Shown: positions 1-9,034 of the stretch, piece after piece | Numbering within the stretch: the first letter of the stretch is position 1 | Layout of the letters: every line of letters begins with the position of its first letter | DNA from: Bacteroidales bacterium | GTDB lineage: Bacteria; Bacteroidota; Bacteroidia; Bacteroidales; UBA932 | Direction of reading: 5' to 3' | Assembly: GCA_017535125.1 (NCBI GenBank) | Contig: JAFXUS010000058.1 | Coordinates: 1-45,208 of the forward strand | DNA length: 45,208 nucleotides | Notes under the pieces: model-generated | What the model was told of the DNA's origin: nothing | What the model saw: the letters and a program-made list of their open reading frames with translations, nothing else | Databases searched by the model: none | Program-made: the position numbers and the translations under genes

Positions 1-1
1 C

Positions 2-1846
2 AACTTCGGCGCCAAGTACCGCAAGGAGAAACGCGAGGCGGCCGCCCAGCGCACCCAGGAAGAGATGGCCGAGGCGATTGCTGGCCAGAAGGTATTGAAA
101 GTCACCGAGTTCGTGACGGTCAACGACCTGGCCACCCTGATGAACAACACCCCGGTCAACGAGGTCATCAACGCCTGCATGGAGCTGGGTCTGATGGTGT
201 CCATCAACCAGCGCCTCGACGCCGAGACCCTCGTGCTCGTGGCCGAGGAGTTCGGCTACCAGGTCGAGTTCGTCACGGCCGAGATCTCCGAGGAGATCAG
301 CCAGGCCGAGGAGGTGGACCGTCCGGAAGATCTGCAGCCGCGTCCGCCGATCATCACCGTGATGGGTCACGTCGATCATGGTAAGACTTCCTTGCTTGAC
401 TACATCCGCAAGTCGAACGTCATCGCCGGTGAGGCGGGCGGCATCACGCAGCACATCGGCGCCTACAACGTCGAGCTGCCCGACGGCCGCCACATCACCT
501 TCCTCGATACGCCGGGCCACGAGGCCTTCACGGCCATGCGTGCCCGCGGCGCCCAGCTCACCGACCTCGCCATCATCATCGTGGCGGCCGATGACGCCGT
601 GATGCCGCAGACCATCGAGGCCATCAACCACGCGCAGGCCGCGAACGTCCCGATGGTGTTCGCCATCAACAAGATAGACAAGCCGGGCGCCAATCCCGAC
701 ACGATTCGCCGCCAGCTCTCCGAGATGAACATCCTCGTGGAGGACTGGGGCGGCAAGTATCAGTGCCAGGAGATTTCCGCCAAGCAGGGCATCAACGTGG
801 ACAAGCTCCTGGAGAAGGTGCTCCTCGAGACCGACCTGCTGGAGCTCAAGGCCAATCCGGACAAGAAGGCCGTGGGCGCCGTGATCGAGTCTTCGCTCGA
901 CAAGGGTCGCGGCTACCTGGCCACCGTGCTCGTGCAGGAGGGTACCCTCCATCCGGGCGACGTGATGCTGTGCGGCAGCTTCTACGGCCGCGTGAAGTCC
1001 ATGTTCAACGAGCGTGGCCAGAAGGTCACCGAGGCCGGTCCTTCCACGCCGGTGTCCGTGCTCGGCCTGAACGGAGCGCCCGCCGCGGGCGAGAAGTTCA
1101 ACGTGATGGCTGACGAGCGCGAAGCCAAGAGCATCGCCGCGAAGCGCGAGCAGCTGCTCCGCATCCAGGGCATCAAGACGCAGAAGCACATGACCCTCGA
1201 GGAAATCGGCCGGCGCATCGCCATCGGCAATTTCAAGGAGCTCAACATCATCGTCAAGGGCGACGTGGACGGCTCTGTGGAGGCCCTGTCCGATTCCCTC
1301 ATCAAGCTCTCCACCGAGGAGGTCAAGGTCAACGTCATCCACAAGGCCGTGGGCGGCATCTCCGAGTCCGACGTCCTGCTGGCGGAGGCTTCCGACGCCG
1401 TGATCGTCGGCTTCCAGGTCCGTCCGACGACGGAAGCCCGCAAGGCTGCCGAGCGCGAGGGCATCGAGATCCGTCTCTACTCCGTGATCTACGACTGCAT
1501 CAACGAGGTCAAGGACGGTATCGAGGGTATGCTCGAGCCGGAGAAGAAGGAGGAGGTCATCGCCACCGCCGAGGTCAAGCAGATCTTCCGCATCAGCAAG
1601 GTCGGCACCATCGCCGGCTGCATCATGCGCGACGGCAAGATGGTCCAGAAGGCCAAGGTGCGGCTGATCCGCGACGGCATCGTGATCTATACCGGCGAGC
1701 TCGGCTCCCTGCAGATCGGCAAGGATGCCGTGAAGGAGGTCGTGTCCGGCAAGGAGTGCGGTATGTCGATCGCCGGCTACAACGACATCAAGGAAGGCGA
1801 CCTCATCGAAGGCTTCCAGATCGTCGAGATCAAACGCACGCTGTAA
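2..1846 (+). CDS. infB: Translation initiation factor IF-2 (3' part, start outside window)
   Basis: IF-2 is the GTPase that brings initiator fMet-tRNA to the 30S subunit and promotes subunit joining. The reading frame is open from base 2, so the variable N-terminal region lies upstream of the window. Visible are the IF2_N-like segment ([15 protein letters not shown], about bases 104-150), the G1 loop GHVDHGKT (about 365-388), G3 DTPGHEAF, G4 NKID and G5 SAKQG, followed by domain II and the C-terminal fMet-tRNA binding domain ending at TAA 1844-1846. The GTPase motifs are all intact. An internal ATG at 65 is not the real start, because conserved IF-2 sequence precedes it in frame. The next gene is convergent. 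Identification is secure. Confidence 0.97.
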   Translation, partial: NFGAKYRKEKREAAAQRTQEEMAEAIAGQKVLKVTEFVTVNDLATLMNNTPVNEVINACMELGLMVSINQRLDAETLVLVAEEFGYQVEFVTAEISEEISQAEEVDRPEDLQPRPPIITVMGHVDHGKTSLLDYIRKSNVIAGEAGGITQHIGAYNVELPDGRHITFLDTPGHEAFTAMRARGAQLTDLAIIIVAADDAVMPQTIEAINHAQAANVPMVFAINKIDKPGANPDTIRRQLSEMNILVEDWGGKYQCQEISAKQGINVDKLLEKVLLETDLLELKANPDKKAVGAVIESSLDKGRGYLATVLVQEGTLHPGDVMLCGSFYGRVKSMFNERGQKVTEAGPSTPVSVLGLNGAPAAGEKFNVMADEREAKSIAAKREQLLRIQGIKTQKHMTLEEIGRRIAIGNFKELNIIVKGDVDGSVEALSDSLIKLSTEEVKVNVIHKAVGGISESDVLLAEASDAVIVGFQVRPTTEARKAAEREGIEIRLYSVIYDCINEVKDGIEGMLEPEKKEEVIATAEVKQIFRISKVGTIAGCIMRDGKMVQKAKVRLIRDGIVIYTGELGSLQIGKDAVKEVVSGKECGMSIAGYNDIKEGDLIEGFQIVEIKRTL

Positions 1847-1864
1847 CGGCGTCGTCCTGCAAGC

Positions 1865-1926
1865 TTACCCCCGAAGGGCAAAAAACAGCGTCCTCGCTAC
1901 GCTGCGGAAATGCCCTTCGGGGGTAA
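1865..1926. terminator. Nested inverted repeat between convergent genes
   Basis: A perfect 16-bp stem (TTACCCCCGAAGGGCA at 1865-1880 pairs with 1911-1926) encloses a second short stem (CAGCG 1886-1890 with CGCTG 1900-1904). It lies between the infB stop and the stop of the minus-strand gene at 1947. The position suggests a bidirectional transcription end. Neither strand has a clear T-run after the stem, so it could equally be an intergenic palindromic repeat. Confidence 0.55.
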
Positions 1927-1946
1927 CTTGTAGGCCGCCGCGCCGC

Positions 1947-3149
1947 TTACGCGCAGGCTGCGGCAAATTCTTCAAGGAGGGCTTTGTGGTGGCCGGGGAG
2001 GATGATGTGGTGGTTGCCGACGGGGCGCGTGAGGAAGTAGCGTGCGTCGTCGGGCTGCAGTTGCAGGACCACCTGGGTGCGGCAGAGGTGCTGTTCGTAC
2101 TGGTTGCGGACCAGGGTGCCTTCCGCCACGAAATGCCGGCCGAGGTCGCCCGAGGCCTTGAAGACGGTCACGGGGCCTTCCGGCAGTTCGCCGTGGATGC
2201 CGATGCCGATGCCCGATTCGAAGTGGGTGTCATAGGTCCATTCCCGGACCATGTTGAAGGGGACGGTGCAGTGGGCGAAGAGCATTTCGCCGCTGTCGGG
2301 GTCGATGCGTGCCGGGTTGGCCTGGAAGCCGGTCCGGCCCGTGAGGGCCTGGGCGATCATCATGGACAGCAGGGCCGGGACGTCGCCTTCGCAGGCGGCG
2401 GGGATGCCGTCGGCGTTGCATTGCGCCAGGGCGAGGCAGCCCGTGTTCCCGACGGCGGTCAGCAGGTCGAAGCAGCGCAGGGTGAGGGCGCCGAGCCCGT
2501 GGCGCTGAACCAATGTCCGGATGGCGTGGCTGATGCGGGTCGCGTCGTCCCAGGCGCCGCGCACGTCGCGCGCCATGGGCATTTGTGCCGGTATCGGGTC
2601 GGCGGGCGCCTGCCGGATCTCCGTCAGCAGTTCTTCCATCGGGATGTCCTGCAGCGTCAGGCCGAGTTTGCCCGAAAGGGCGGAGGGGTCCGCATGGCTG
2701 GCGATGAGCCAGTCCGAGGGGGCGCCGATCACGCCGATGCGTGTGCCGCGCAGCTTTTCGCGCGCTGCGGCGACGGCTTCGAGGGCCTGGACGCGGCGGC
2801 GCAGGTAATCCCCGCTGCCGTGCAGCACTTCGCCCCGCAGGCCCTGCTGCTGCAGGTAGGACAGGATTTCCAGCGAAGCGGCGAGCGAATTGCTCTGGCC
2901 GGACGTGAGCAGCAGGAAACGCTCCGCACCGCGGGCCAGCAGGCCGGGGAGCAGCTGCTTGAAGATGCCCTCCGCACCGCCCGTGCGGACGTAGATGAGG
3001 TCGAGCGCGTGGGTGCCGAAGTCGGAGAAATCCGCTCCGCGCATTTCGTATCCGCCCTCCGGGAATACGCTCCCGAGGAAAGCGTCGCTCAGCCGGGCCA
3101 CCGATGCTTCATCGTGCAGGCCCGAGGTAATGGTGTAAACCGCTGTCAC
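1947..3149 (-). CDS. L-fucose/L-arabinose isomerase-like protein
   Basis: About 400 residues, resembling the COG2407 group of L-fucose isomerase-related proteins, which is shorter than true FucI (near 590 residues). The C-terminal half carries the family pattern: ACEGDVPALLSMM near residue 250 (likely Glu and Asp metal ligands) and AHCTVP near residue 291 (likely His ligand). The reading frame is open further upstream to an ATG at 3254, but that would overlap the preceding hydrolase by about 105 bases. I chose GTG at 3147-3149, which overlaps that gene's TAG by one base, giving MTAVYTITSGLHDEASV. Cytoplasmic, with no signal peptide. The substrate is unknown; aldose-ketose isomerisation is inferred from the family only. 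Probably cotranscribed with the upstream hydrolase. Confidence 0.7.
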   Translation of the reverse strand: MTAVYTITSGLHDEASVARLSDAFLGSVFPEGGYEMRGADFSDFGTHALDLIYVRTGGAEGIFKQLLPGLLARGAERFLLLTSGQSNSLAASLEILSYLQQQGLRGEVLHGSGDYLRRRVQALEAVAAAREKLRGTRIGVIGAPSDWLIASHADPSALSGKLGLTLQDIPMEELLTEIRQAPADPIPAQMPMARDVRGAWDDATRISHAIRTLVQRHGLGALTLRCFDLLTAVGNTGCLALAQCNADGIPAACEGDVPALLSMMIAQALTGRTGFQANPARIDPDSGEMLFAHCTVPFNMVREWTYDTHFESGIGIGIHGELPEGPVTVFKASGDLGRHFVAEGTLVRNQYEQHLCRTQVVLQLQPDDARYFLTRPVGNHHIILPGHHKALLEEFAAACA

Positions 3150-4111
3150 TAGTACATCGCCTTGACTTTCGCGAGGAAGTCGCGGACGTGCTGCGTGTAT
3201 TCCTCGGGATATTTGGCGTAGGAGTTGGCGTGCACGGCGCCGGGAGCGACCCACATCTCCTTGTAACCCAGGGTCTTGGCGTCGTAGTTGCGCTGCAGGT
3301 CTGAGAACTGCACGAAGTCGTCGGCGTCACCGTGGATAAAGAGCATCGGCAGGACGCTGAGGCCCAGCTGCTTGACGGAGGAGGCCTCCTTGAAGCTCCA
3401 GCCGTAGCGCTTCTCGCAGACGAGGCTGGCGCTGTTCAGCACGTCCTTCGGAATGATGGGGAAGGTCTGCTTGAGGTTGTGGGCGAACTGATCGTACACG
3501 CTGCTGTAGCCGCAGTCTTCGACGAAGGCGCGGACGTAGTACGGCTGCGGGTCGCCGCTCATCATCATGACCGTGGCGCCGCCCATGGACACGCCGTGGA
3601 CGACCATGAAGTCGTCCTTGAATATGTCATGCGCGACCTCCGTCCATTTCTCCACGTCGTAGCGGTCGTGCCAGCCCATCTGGATGGCGTCGCCCTCGGA
3701 GTAGCCGTGGTACTGGAGGTCGGGGAAGAGGACGTTGTAGTTGAGCTCGTCCCGGTACATGCGAACCAGGTACAGGAACACGAAGTGGTTGTCGCCGTAG
3801 CCGTGCACGACGATCGCCGTGCCCTGTGCGTTCGCGGGATCCTTCGCAGGGGCGTAGGCGGCGTGGACCTGCTTGTCGTTGTAGCCTGTGATGGTGATGT
3901 CTTTCAGGATGCCCTGGGCCTTGAGCCCGTCGTACCAGGCGGTGCTGCCGGGCAGCAGGGAGTCAGCCTTGTGGCGCGTGCGCTCGATGTCTTCCACGCC
4001 GTGCGGTTTGGGCGTGAGGGAATAGTTGCACATGAATTTGCCCGCGAGGCAGCTGTTGAGGGCCAGGACGGTCAGGAGAACGGCGGCAAGCCGGACGAAA
4101 GTAGTCTTCAT
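3149..4111 (-). CDS. Alpha/beta-hydrolase lipoprotein
   Basis: A 320-residue protein with a lipoprotein signal (hydrophobic core, then LALNSC, Cys about residue 21), so it is probably anchored in the envelope. The alpha/beta-hydrolase fold is indicated by VVHGYGDNH (oxyanion region), the nucleophile elbow GVSMGG with catalytic Ser, GDADDFV carrying the likely catalytic Asp, and AVHANS carrying the likely His. It resembles the serine aminopeptidase S33 / BAAT-like hydrolases often found in Bacteroidales. The natural ester or amide substrate cannot be told. A TATCTTTG promoter element lies just upstream and the stop overlaps the start of the fucose-isomerase-like gene, so the two form an operon. 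Confidence 0.85.
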   Translation of the reverse strand: MKTTFVRLAAVLLTVLALNSCLAGKFMCNYSLTPKPHGVEDIERTRHKADSLLPGSTAWYDGLKAQGILKDITITGYNDKQVHAAYAPAKDPANAQGTAIVVHGYGDNHFVFLYLVRMYRDELNYNVLFPDLQYHGYSEGDAIQMGWHDRYDVEKWTEVAHDIFKDDFMVVHGVSMGGATVMMMSGDPQPYYVRAFVEDCGYSSVYDQFAHNLKQTFPIIPKDVLNSASLVCEKRYGWSFKEASSVKQLGLSVLPMLFIHGDADDFVQFSDLQRNYDAKTLGYKEMWVAPGAVHANSYAKYPEEYTQHVRDFLAKVKAMY

Positions 4112-4134
4112 AAAATATGTGGTTGAACCTTCTG

Positions 4135-4142
4135 CAAAGATA
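4135..4142 (-). promoter_or_regulatory. Bacteroidota -7 promoter element for the hydrolase gene
   Basis: TATCTTTG on the minus strand matches the Bacteroidota -7 consensus TAnnTTTG. It lies 24 bases before the hydrolase ATG at 4111, and back to back with the glpA promoter. No convincing -33 TTTG was seen. Confidence 0.6.
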
Positions 4143-4154
4143 AGGAACTTTTAG

Positions 4155-4162
4155 TAAATTTG
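4155..4162 (+). promoter_or_regulatory. Bacteroidota -7 promoter element for the glpABC operon
   Basis: TAAATTTG matches TAnnTTTG and lies 20 bases before the glpA ATG at 4182. With the element at 4135-4142 it makes a compact divergent promoter region of about 70 bases. Confidence 0.6.
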
Positions 4163-4181
4163 CAGAAAGAGAAGCCTGTAA

Positions 4182-5777
4182 ATGGATCCTAGAGAATTTG
4201 ACGTCATCATCCTGGGCGGCGGCATCGTCGGGGCGGGCACGCTGCGGGACTGCGCGATGCGCGGCCTGCGGGCGCTGCTGATCGAGCGGGCCGACATCGC
4301 CACCGGCGCCACGGGCCGCAACCACGGCCTGCTGCACTCCGGTGCGCGCTACGCCGTGAATGATTACGAATCCGCCGCGGAGTGCATCGGGGAGAACCGC
4401 ATCCTCCGCCAGATCGCGTCGCACTGCATTGAGCCGACCGACGGCCTGTTCATCTCCCTGCCCGAGGACGACCTGGACTACCAGCGTACCTTCGTGGATT
4501 CCTGCCTGAAGGCGGGCATCGCCGCGGAGGTCATCGACCCCGCGCTGGCGCGTCAGCTGGAGCCGTCCGTCAACCCGGCGCTGACCGGCGCCGTGCGCGT
4601 GCCGGACGCCAGCGTGGATCCGTTCCGCCTCTGCGCGTCCAACATGGTGGACGCGAAACTGCATGGCGCGCAGGTGCGTCTCCGCACGGAGGTGACCGGC
4701 TTCATCCGCGAGGGCGATACCATCCGGGGCGTGCACACCCGCAGCGTCCAGACGGGTCGCGAAGCGGACTACTACGCGCCGGTCGTCGTGAACGCCTGCG
4801 GCGTGTGGGGGCAGCAGATCGCTGAAATGGCGGGCGTGTCCGTCAGCATGTTCCCCTCCAAGGGCGCGCTGCTGATCTTCGCGCACCGCATCAACAGGAT
4901 GGTCATCAACCGCTGCCGCAAACCGTCCAACGCCGACATCCTCGTGCCGGGCGACACGGTCTGCATCATCGGCACCACGTCCACCCGCATCCCGCTGGAG
5001 AACTGCCACCGCGTGTCCGTGACCCCGGACGAGGTGACGCTCCTCGTGACGGAAGGCGCCAAGCTGACGCCATCCCTGTCCGAAACCCGCATCCTGCGGG
5101 CGTTCGCGGGCGTCCGCCCGCTGGTCAGCGAGGATAACGATCCGACGGGGCGCAACATCTCCCGCGGCATCGTCTGCCTGGACCATGAGACGCGGGACGG
5201 CCTGAAGGGCTTCGTCACCATCACCGGCGGCAAGCTGACGACCTACCGCCTGATGGCGGAGCAGGCCACGGACGTGGTCTGCCGCAAGCTGGGCGTGGCC
5301 AAGCCGTGCGAGACGGCCACCACGCCGCTGCCGGGCTCCCAGGGCCGCAGCTACGAAGAGGTGGCCCGCGAGATCTGGGAGGCGCCCTCCACGGCGCAGA
5401 AGGCCGCAGCCGCCCGCCTGGGCGACGTCGTGACCCGGATGCCGAACCCCAGCCGCCAGGACGAGGCGCTGGTGTGCGAGTGCGAAGAAGTGTCGGCCTG
5501 GGAAGTGAACAACGCTTTCGAGCGCATGGGCGTCTCTACGCTGACGGACCTGCGCCGCCGCACGCGCGTCGGCATGGGGACCTGCCAGGGCGAGCTCTGC
5601 GCCTGCCGGGCCGCCGGCTTGCTGGCCAAGGCGCAGGACTGCGCCGAACGCGAACGCGCGGACCTGCTCAAATTCATGGGAGAACGCTGGAAAGGCAGCT
5701 ATCCGATCGGCTGGGGCGACACGCTCCGCGAGGCCGAATATACACAATGGGTATATAAACACGTGCTGGGCCTATGA
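4182..5777 (+). CDS. glpA: Anaerobic glycerol-3-phosphate dehydrogenase subunit A
   Basis: Catalytic FAD subunit that oxidises sn-glycerol-3-phosphate to dihydroxyacetone phosphate; in the GlpABC complex electrons pass to the quinone pool. It is 531 residues, the usual length for GlpA. The N-terminal dinucleotide-binding motif IILGGGIVGAG is followed by the DAO-type substrate domain with ATGATGRNHGLLHSGARY. The C-terminal part (about residues 428-475) is a BFD-like [2Fe-2S] domain with Cys pairs in VCECEE and GTCQGELCAC, which separates GlpA from the aerobic GlpD. It overlaps glpB by four bases (ATGA), so translation is probably coupled. First gene of the operon. Confidence 0.96.
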   Translation: MDPREFDVIILGGGIVGAGTLRDCAMRGLRALLIERADIATGATGRNHGLLHSGARYAVNDYESAAECIGENRILRQIASHCIEPTDGLFISLPEDDLDYQRTFVDSCLKAGIAAEVIDPALARQLEPSVNPALTGAVRVPDASVDPFRLCASNMVDAKLHGAQVRLRTEVTGFIREGDTIRGVHTRSVQTGREADYYAPVVVNACGVWGQQIAEMAGVSVSMFPSKGALLIFAHRINRMVINRCRKPSNADILVPGDTVCIIGTTSTRIPLENCHRVSVTPDEVTLLVTEGAKLTPSLSETRILRAFAGVRPLVSEDNDPTGRNISRGIVCLDHETRDGLKGFVTITGGKLTTYRLMAEQATDVVCRKLGVAKPCETATTPLPGSQGRSYEEVAREIWEAPSTAQKAAAARLGDVVTRMPNPSRQDEALVCECEEVSAWEVNNAFERMGVSTLTDLRRRTRVGMGTCQGELCACRAAGLLAKAQDCAERERADLLKFMGERWKGSYPIGWGDTLREAEYTQWVYKHVLGL

Positions 5778-6895
5778 GATTCGATACTGTCATCATCGGC
5801 GGCGGCCTGGCCGGCCTGACGGCCGGTATCAGCCTGCAGCAGGCGGGCCGCAGCACCGCCATCGTCAGCACCGGGCAGAACGCCCTGCATTTCTTCTCCG
5901 GCAGCTTCGAATCGCTGGAGGAGGCGCCGGAGCGGTTGAAGACGCTCTTCGAGGGCGCCGGCATCCGCCTGCACTACAGCACCGGCGTGCGCCTGATGCC
6001 GCTGGGCGTATTCCGCGAAGCGGCGCTCTCGCTGGAGGACGTCAGTCTGCTGCCGGATCCGCGTTTCGCCGACAAGGTGCTCATCCTCGGCGTGCCGGGC
6101 TACCTGGATTTCTTCTCCTCCTTCCTCGCGGAAGGGCTCGAGAAGCAGGGGATCGCCTGCCGCATCAGCGTGCTCAACCTGCCGGAAGCGGTGCGGGAGA
6201 GCCCCGCAGAGATCCGTTCCGTGACGCTGGCCCGCATGTTCGACCGGAATTGGGAGCGGGTCGTGCAGCAGGTGCGCCTGCTGCTCAAAGACGAGGACGG
6301 CGTGGTCCTGCCGCAGGTTTTCGGCCTGGAAGATCCTTCCGTGCCGGAGCGCATCCGCCAGGGAATTCCCGCCCGGGTGGTCTTCGCGGGCACCATGCCC
6401 CCGTCCGTGCCGGGCATCCGCACGCAGCTGCTCCTGAAGCGGCGCTACGAAGTGCTGGGCGGCACCTATCTGGGCGGCGACGAAGCGCTGGAAGCCCGTG
6501 TGGAAGGGGACAGCGTCCGCAGCGTGATCACGCGCAACCTGGGCAGCCACGCGCTGGAGGCGTCGCATTTCCTGCTTGCCTCCGGCGGCTTTTTCTCCAA
6601 GGGCCTGCGGTCCAATCCGTTCCGCGTCTGGGAGCCGGTCTTCGGCCTCGACGTGGCGTACGACGAGGACCGCAACGCCTGGTACAACGACAATTTCGCC
6701 GAAGAGCAGCCTTACATGAACTACGGCGTCCGGACCGACGAGGCCCTGCACCCGCTCGTGGAGGGCCGCCCGCTGCGTAACCTTTACGCCATCGGTTCCG
6801 TGCTGGGTGCCACGCGTCCCGAACTCGGCTCCGGCGGCGGCCTCGCCGTCCGCAGCGCCTTCCGTGCCGTAGACCAAATCCTTGAAGCCGTATGA
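5774..6895 (+). CDS. glpB: Anaerobic glycerol-3-phosphate dehydrogenase subunit B
   Basis: Flavoprotein subunit of the GlpABC complex, thought to relay electrons between GlpA and the iron-sulphur subunit GlpC. It is 373 residues, shorter than E. coli GlpB. The N-terminus VIIGGGLAGLTAG is a Rossmann FAD-binding motif, and the C-terminus has the second FAD-binding stretch YAIGSVLGATRPELGSGGGLAV. Start ATG 5774 overlaps the glpA stop and its own stop overlaps glpC, both by ATGA. Gene order glpA-glpB-glpC is the classic one, which makes the call firm. Confidence 0.94.
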   Translation: MRFDTVIIGGGLAGLTAGISLQQAGRSTAIVSTGQNALHFFSGSFESLEEAPERLKTLFEGAGIRLHYSTGVRLMPLGVFREAALSLEDVSLLPDPRFADKVLILGVPGYLDFFSSFLAEGLEKQGIACRISVLNLPEAVRESPAEIRSVTLARMFDRNWERVVQQVRLLLKDEDGVVLPQVFGLEDPSVPERIRQGIPARVVFAGTMPPSVPGIRTQLLLKRRYEVLGGTYLGGDEALEARVEGDSVRSVITRNLGSHALEASHFLLASGGFFSKGLRSNPFRVWEPVFGLDVAYDEDRNAWYNDNFAEEQPYMNYGVRTDEALHPLVEGRPLRNLYAIGSVLGATRPELGSGGGLAVRSAFRAVDQILEAV

Positions 6896-8106
6896 AACAC
6901 CAGGAGAAAACTGTCAGCAAGCACAACTTCGAGGAGTGCATGAAGTGCACCGTGTGCACGGTCTATTGCCCGGTGCTGCAGGTGAATCCCCGCTATCCCG
7001 GCCCCAAACAGGCCGGCCCGGACGGCGAACGGCTGCGCCTCAAGGATCCCTATTTCTTCAGCTATGCGCTGAAATACTGCATGAACTGCAAGCGCTGCGA
7101 GGTGGCCTGTCCGTCCGGCGTCAAGGTGGCCGACCTGATCCAGGCGGCCCGCATCAAATACGACAAATCCGTGCCGCCGCTGCGCGACCGCGTCCTGGCC
7201 TCGACCGACCTGATGGGTACGGTGGCGCGTCCGGTCTCCCGCGTAGTGAACGCGGTCACCGGCCTCGGCGTCACGCGGAGCGTGCTGGACGCGACCCTGA
7301 AGATCGACCACCGCCGCACCTTCCCGAAATACAGCGGCCGCAGCTTCGAGGCCTGGCTGAAGCGCCGGGCGAAGGAGCAGGCCGCATTCCCGGAACAGGT
7401 GGCCTACTACCACGGATGCTACGTCAACTACAACAACCCGGCGCTGGGCAAGGACCTCGTCAAGGTGCTGAACGCGCTGGGCGTGGGCGTGCAGCTGCTG
7501 GAGAAGGAGAAATGCTGCGGCATCGCCATGATCACCAACGGCATGTCCGCCCAGGCGACGCGTAATGCGGAGCACAACGTCGCGTGCCTGCGCAAGGCGG
7601 TCTCCGACCGGGGGCTGAAGGTGGTGACCACCTCCTCAAGCTGCACCCTGACCCTGCGGGACGAGTATCCCAACCTGCTCGGCGTGGACAACACCGACGT
7701 GCGGGATGCCGTGCTGATGGCCACGCGCTACATCTTCGAGCGCCTGGAAGCCGGCGCCACGCTCCGCTTCCGCCCTGATTTCCACAAGAAGGTGGCCTAT
7801 CACGTGCCCTGTCACATGGAGCGCCTGGGCTGGGGCGTGTTCTCCGAGCGGCTGCTCCGGATGATTCCCGGCGTGGAATTCACGCTGCTGGATTCCGCCT
7901 GCTGCGGCATCGCCGGCACCTACGGTTTCAAGAAAGAGAACTACGAGGCCGCGCAGGCCGTCGGCGCGCCGCTCTTCGAGCAGATCCGTGCCGTGGATCC
8001 GGAGGTCGTCGCCTGCGACTGCGAGACCTGCAAGTGGCAGATCGAGATGTCCACCGGCTACTCCGTCGAGAATCCCATTTCCATCCTCGCTGAAGCAATA
8101 ATTTAG
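6892..8106 (+). CDS. glpC: Anaerobic glycerol-3-phosphate dehydrogenase subunit C (Fe-S, membrane-associated)
   Basis: Iron-sulphur subunit that attaches GlpAB to the membrane and passes electrons to (mena)quinone. 404 residues. Two ferredoxin-type Cys clusters are visible near the N-terminus: CMKCTVCTVYCPV (from about residue 16) and CMNCKRCEVACPSG (from about residue 64). Two cysteine-rich CCG domains follow, one with EKEKCCGIAM and one with DSACCGIAGTYGF. No long transmembrane helix is seen, as is normal for GlpC. The start overlaps glpB by four bases. After its stop there is a short hairpin repeat before the phosphodiesterase gene. Confidence 0.95.
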   Translation: MKHQEKTVSKHNFEECMKCTVCTVYCPVLQVNPRYPGPKQAGPDGERLRLKDPYFFSYALKYCMNCKRCEVACPSGVKVADLIQAARIKYDKSVPPLRDRVLASTDLMGTVARPVSRVVNAVTGLGVTRSVLDATLKIDHRRTFPKYSGRSFEAWLKRRAKEQAAFPEQVAYYHGCYVNYNNPALGKDLVKVLNALGVGVQLLEKEKCCGIAMITNGMSAQATRNAEHNVACLRKAVSDRGLKVVTTSSSCTLTLRDEYPNLLGVDNTDVRDAVLMATRYIFERLEAGATLRFRPDFHKKVAYHVPCHMERLGWGVFSERLLRMIPGVEFTLLDSACCGIAGTYGFKKENYEAAQAVGAPLFEQIRAVDPEVVACDCETCKWQIEMSTGYSVENPISILAEAII

Positions 8107-8125
8107 TCATTCCGTTCCCATTCTA

Positions 8126-8151
8126 GTCATTCCGGGCTTGACCCGGAATCT
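8126..8151. repeat. Short palindromic repeat with CTTGA loop (copy 1)
   Basis: ATTCCGGG (8129-8136), loop CTTGA (8137-8141), CCCGGAAT (8142-8149), flanked by GTC and CT. A second hairpin with the same loop and flanks but a different stem is at 23405-23432. A partial unit starting AGTCATTCCG precedes it at about 8105. It lies in the 54-base gap between glpC and the phosphodiesterase gene, so it may weaken read-through within the operon or be a dispersed repeat. Confidence 0.7.
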
Positions 8152-8160
8152 TTAACGACC

Positions 8161-9033
8161 ATGAAGAAATATACCTTATTCCTGCTGCTTCTCAGTCTGG
8201 CCTCCTGCCAGCACAAACCTTTCATCGACGTGCAGGCGCACCGCGGCGGTGCGGGCCTGATGCCCGAGAACACCATCCCGGCCATGAAGAACGCCCTTGA
8301 CCTGGACGTCAATACCCTGGAGTTCGATCTGCAGCTGTCCGCCGACGGGCAGGTGGTGGTCTCGCACGACAACTACTTCCATCCGCGCTATGCCACGCGC
8401 CCGGACGGGACGCTCATCCAGGAGGAGGATCCCAAAGAGTACCTCTACACGATGCCCTATGACAGCATCGCGAAGTACGACGTGGGCCTGCGTCCCGTGG
8501 ACCGCTGGCCCGGCCAGGTGAAGATGGCCGTCTGCAAGCCGCTGGCTTCGGATCTCATCGATTTCGCCGAAGGCTACGCCAAGAAGCCGGTGAACTACAA
8601 CATCGAGATCAAGTCCTGGCCCGGGGATGGGGAGGGCACGCTGTGGCCCGAATACCATGTCTTCTGCGATACCTGCATTCCGCTGCTGCTCTCCAAGAAC
8701 CTGGGCGACCGCCTGATCGTCCAGTGCTTCGACACGCGTGCGCTGAACTACATGCACGGGAAATGGCCGGAACTCACCCTGTCCTATCTGACAGAGGACT
8801 ATGACGGCGGCGACATCGAGGCGCTGCTCGGAAACCTGGATTTCGTGCCGCAGTGGTGGAGTCCGGAATCCAGCGTGGTCACGCCGGAGAACGTGGCCTG
8901 GTGCCACGAACGCGGCATCGGCGTCGTGCCTTGGACGGTGGACGACCCGGCCGAGATGCGGCGCCTGGTGGACTGCGGCGTGGAAGCCATCATTTCCAAT
9001 TACCCCGACATCCTGATCGAAACCGTAAGATAG
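8161..9033 (+). CDS. Glycerophosphodiester phosphodiesterase, lipoprotein
   Basis: A GDPD-family enzyme of 290 residues that hydrolyses glycerophosphodiesters (deacylated phospholipids) to glycerol-3-phosphate and an alcohol. The signal peptide ends in a lipobox (SLASC, Cys about residue 17), so it is an envelope lipoprotein. Family motifs: catalytic AHRGGAGLMPENTIPA, metal-binding EFDLQLSADGQVVVSHD, substrate-domain NIEIKSW, and the C-terminal GIGVVPWTVDDP that closes the TIM barrel. Its place between glpC and glpT fits supply of glycerol-3-phosphate in the periplasm for import by GlpT and oxidation by GlpABC. GlpQ-like in role; I do not assign the symbol because several GDPD paralogues usually exist. 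Confidence 0.92.
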   Translation: MKKYTLFLLLLSLASCQHKPFIDVQAHRGGAGLMPENTIPAMKNALDLDVNTLEFDLQLSADGQVVVSHDNYFHPRYATRPDGTLIQEEDPKEYLYTMPYDSIAKYDVGLRPVDRWPGQVKMAVCKPLASDLIDFAEGYAKKPVNYNIEIKSWPGDGEGTLWPEYHVFCDTCIPLLLSKNLGDRLIVQCFDTRALNYMHGKWPELTLSYLTEDYDGGDIEALLGNLDFVPQWWSPESSVVTPENVAWCHERGIGVVPWTVDDPAEMRRLVDCGVEAIISNYPDILIETVR

Positions 9034-9034
9034 C

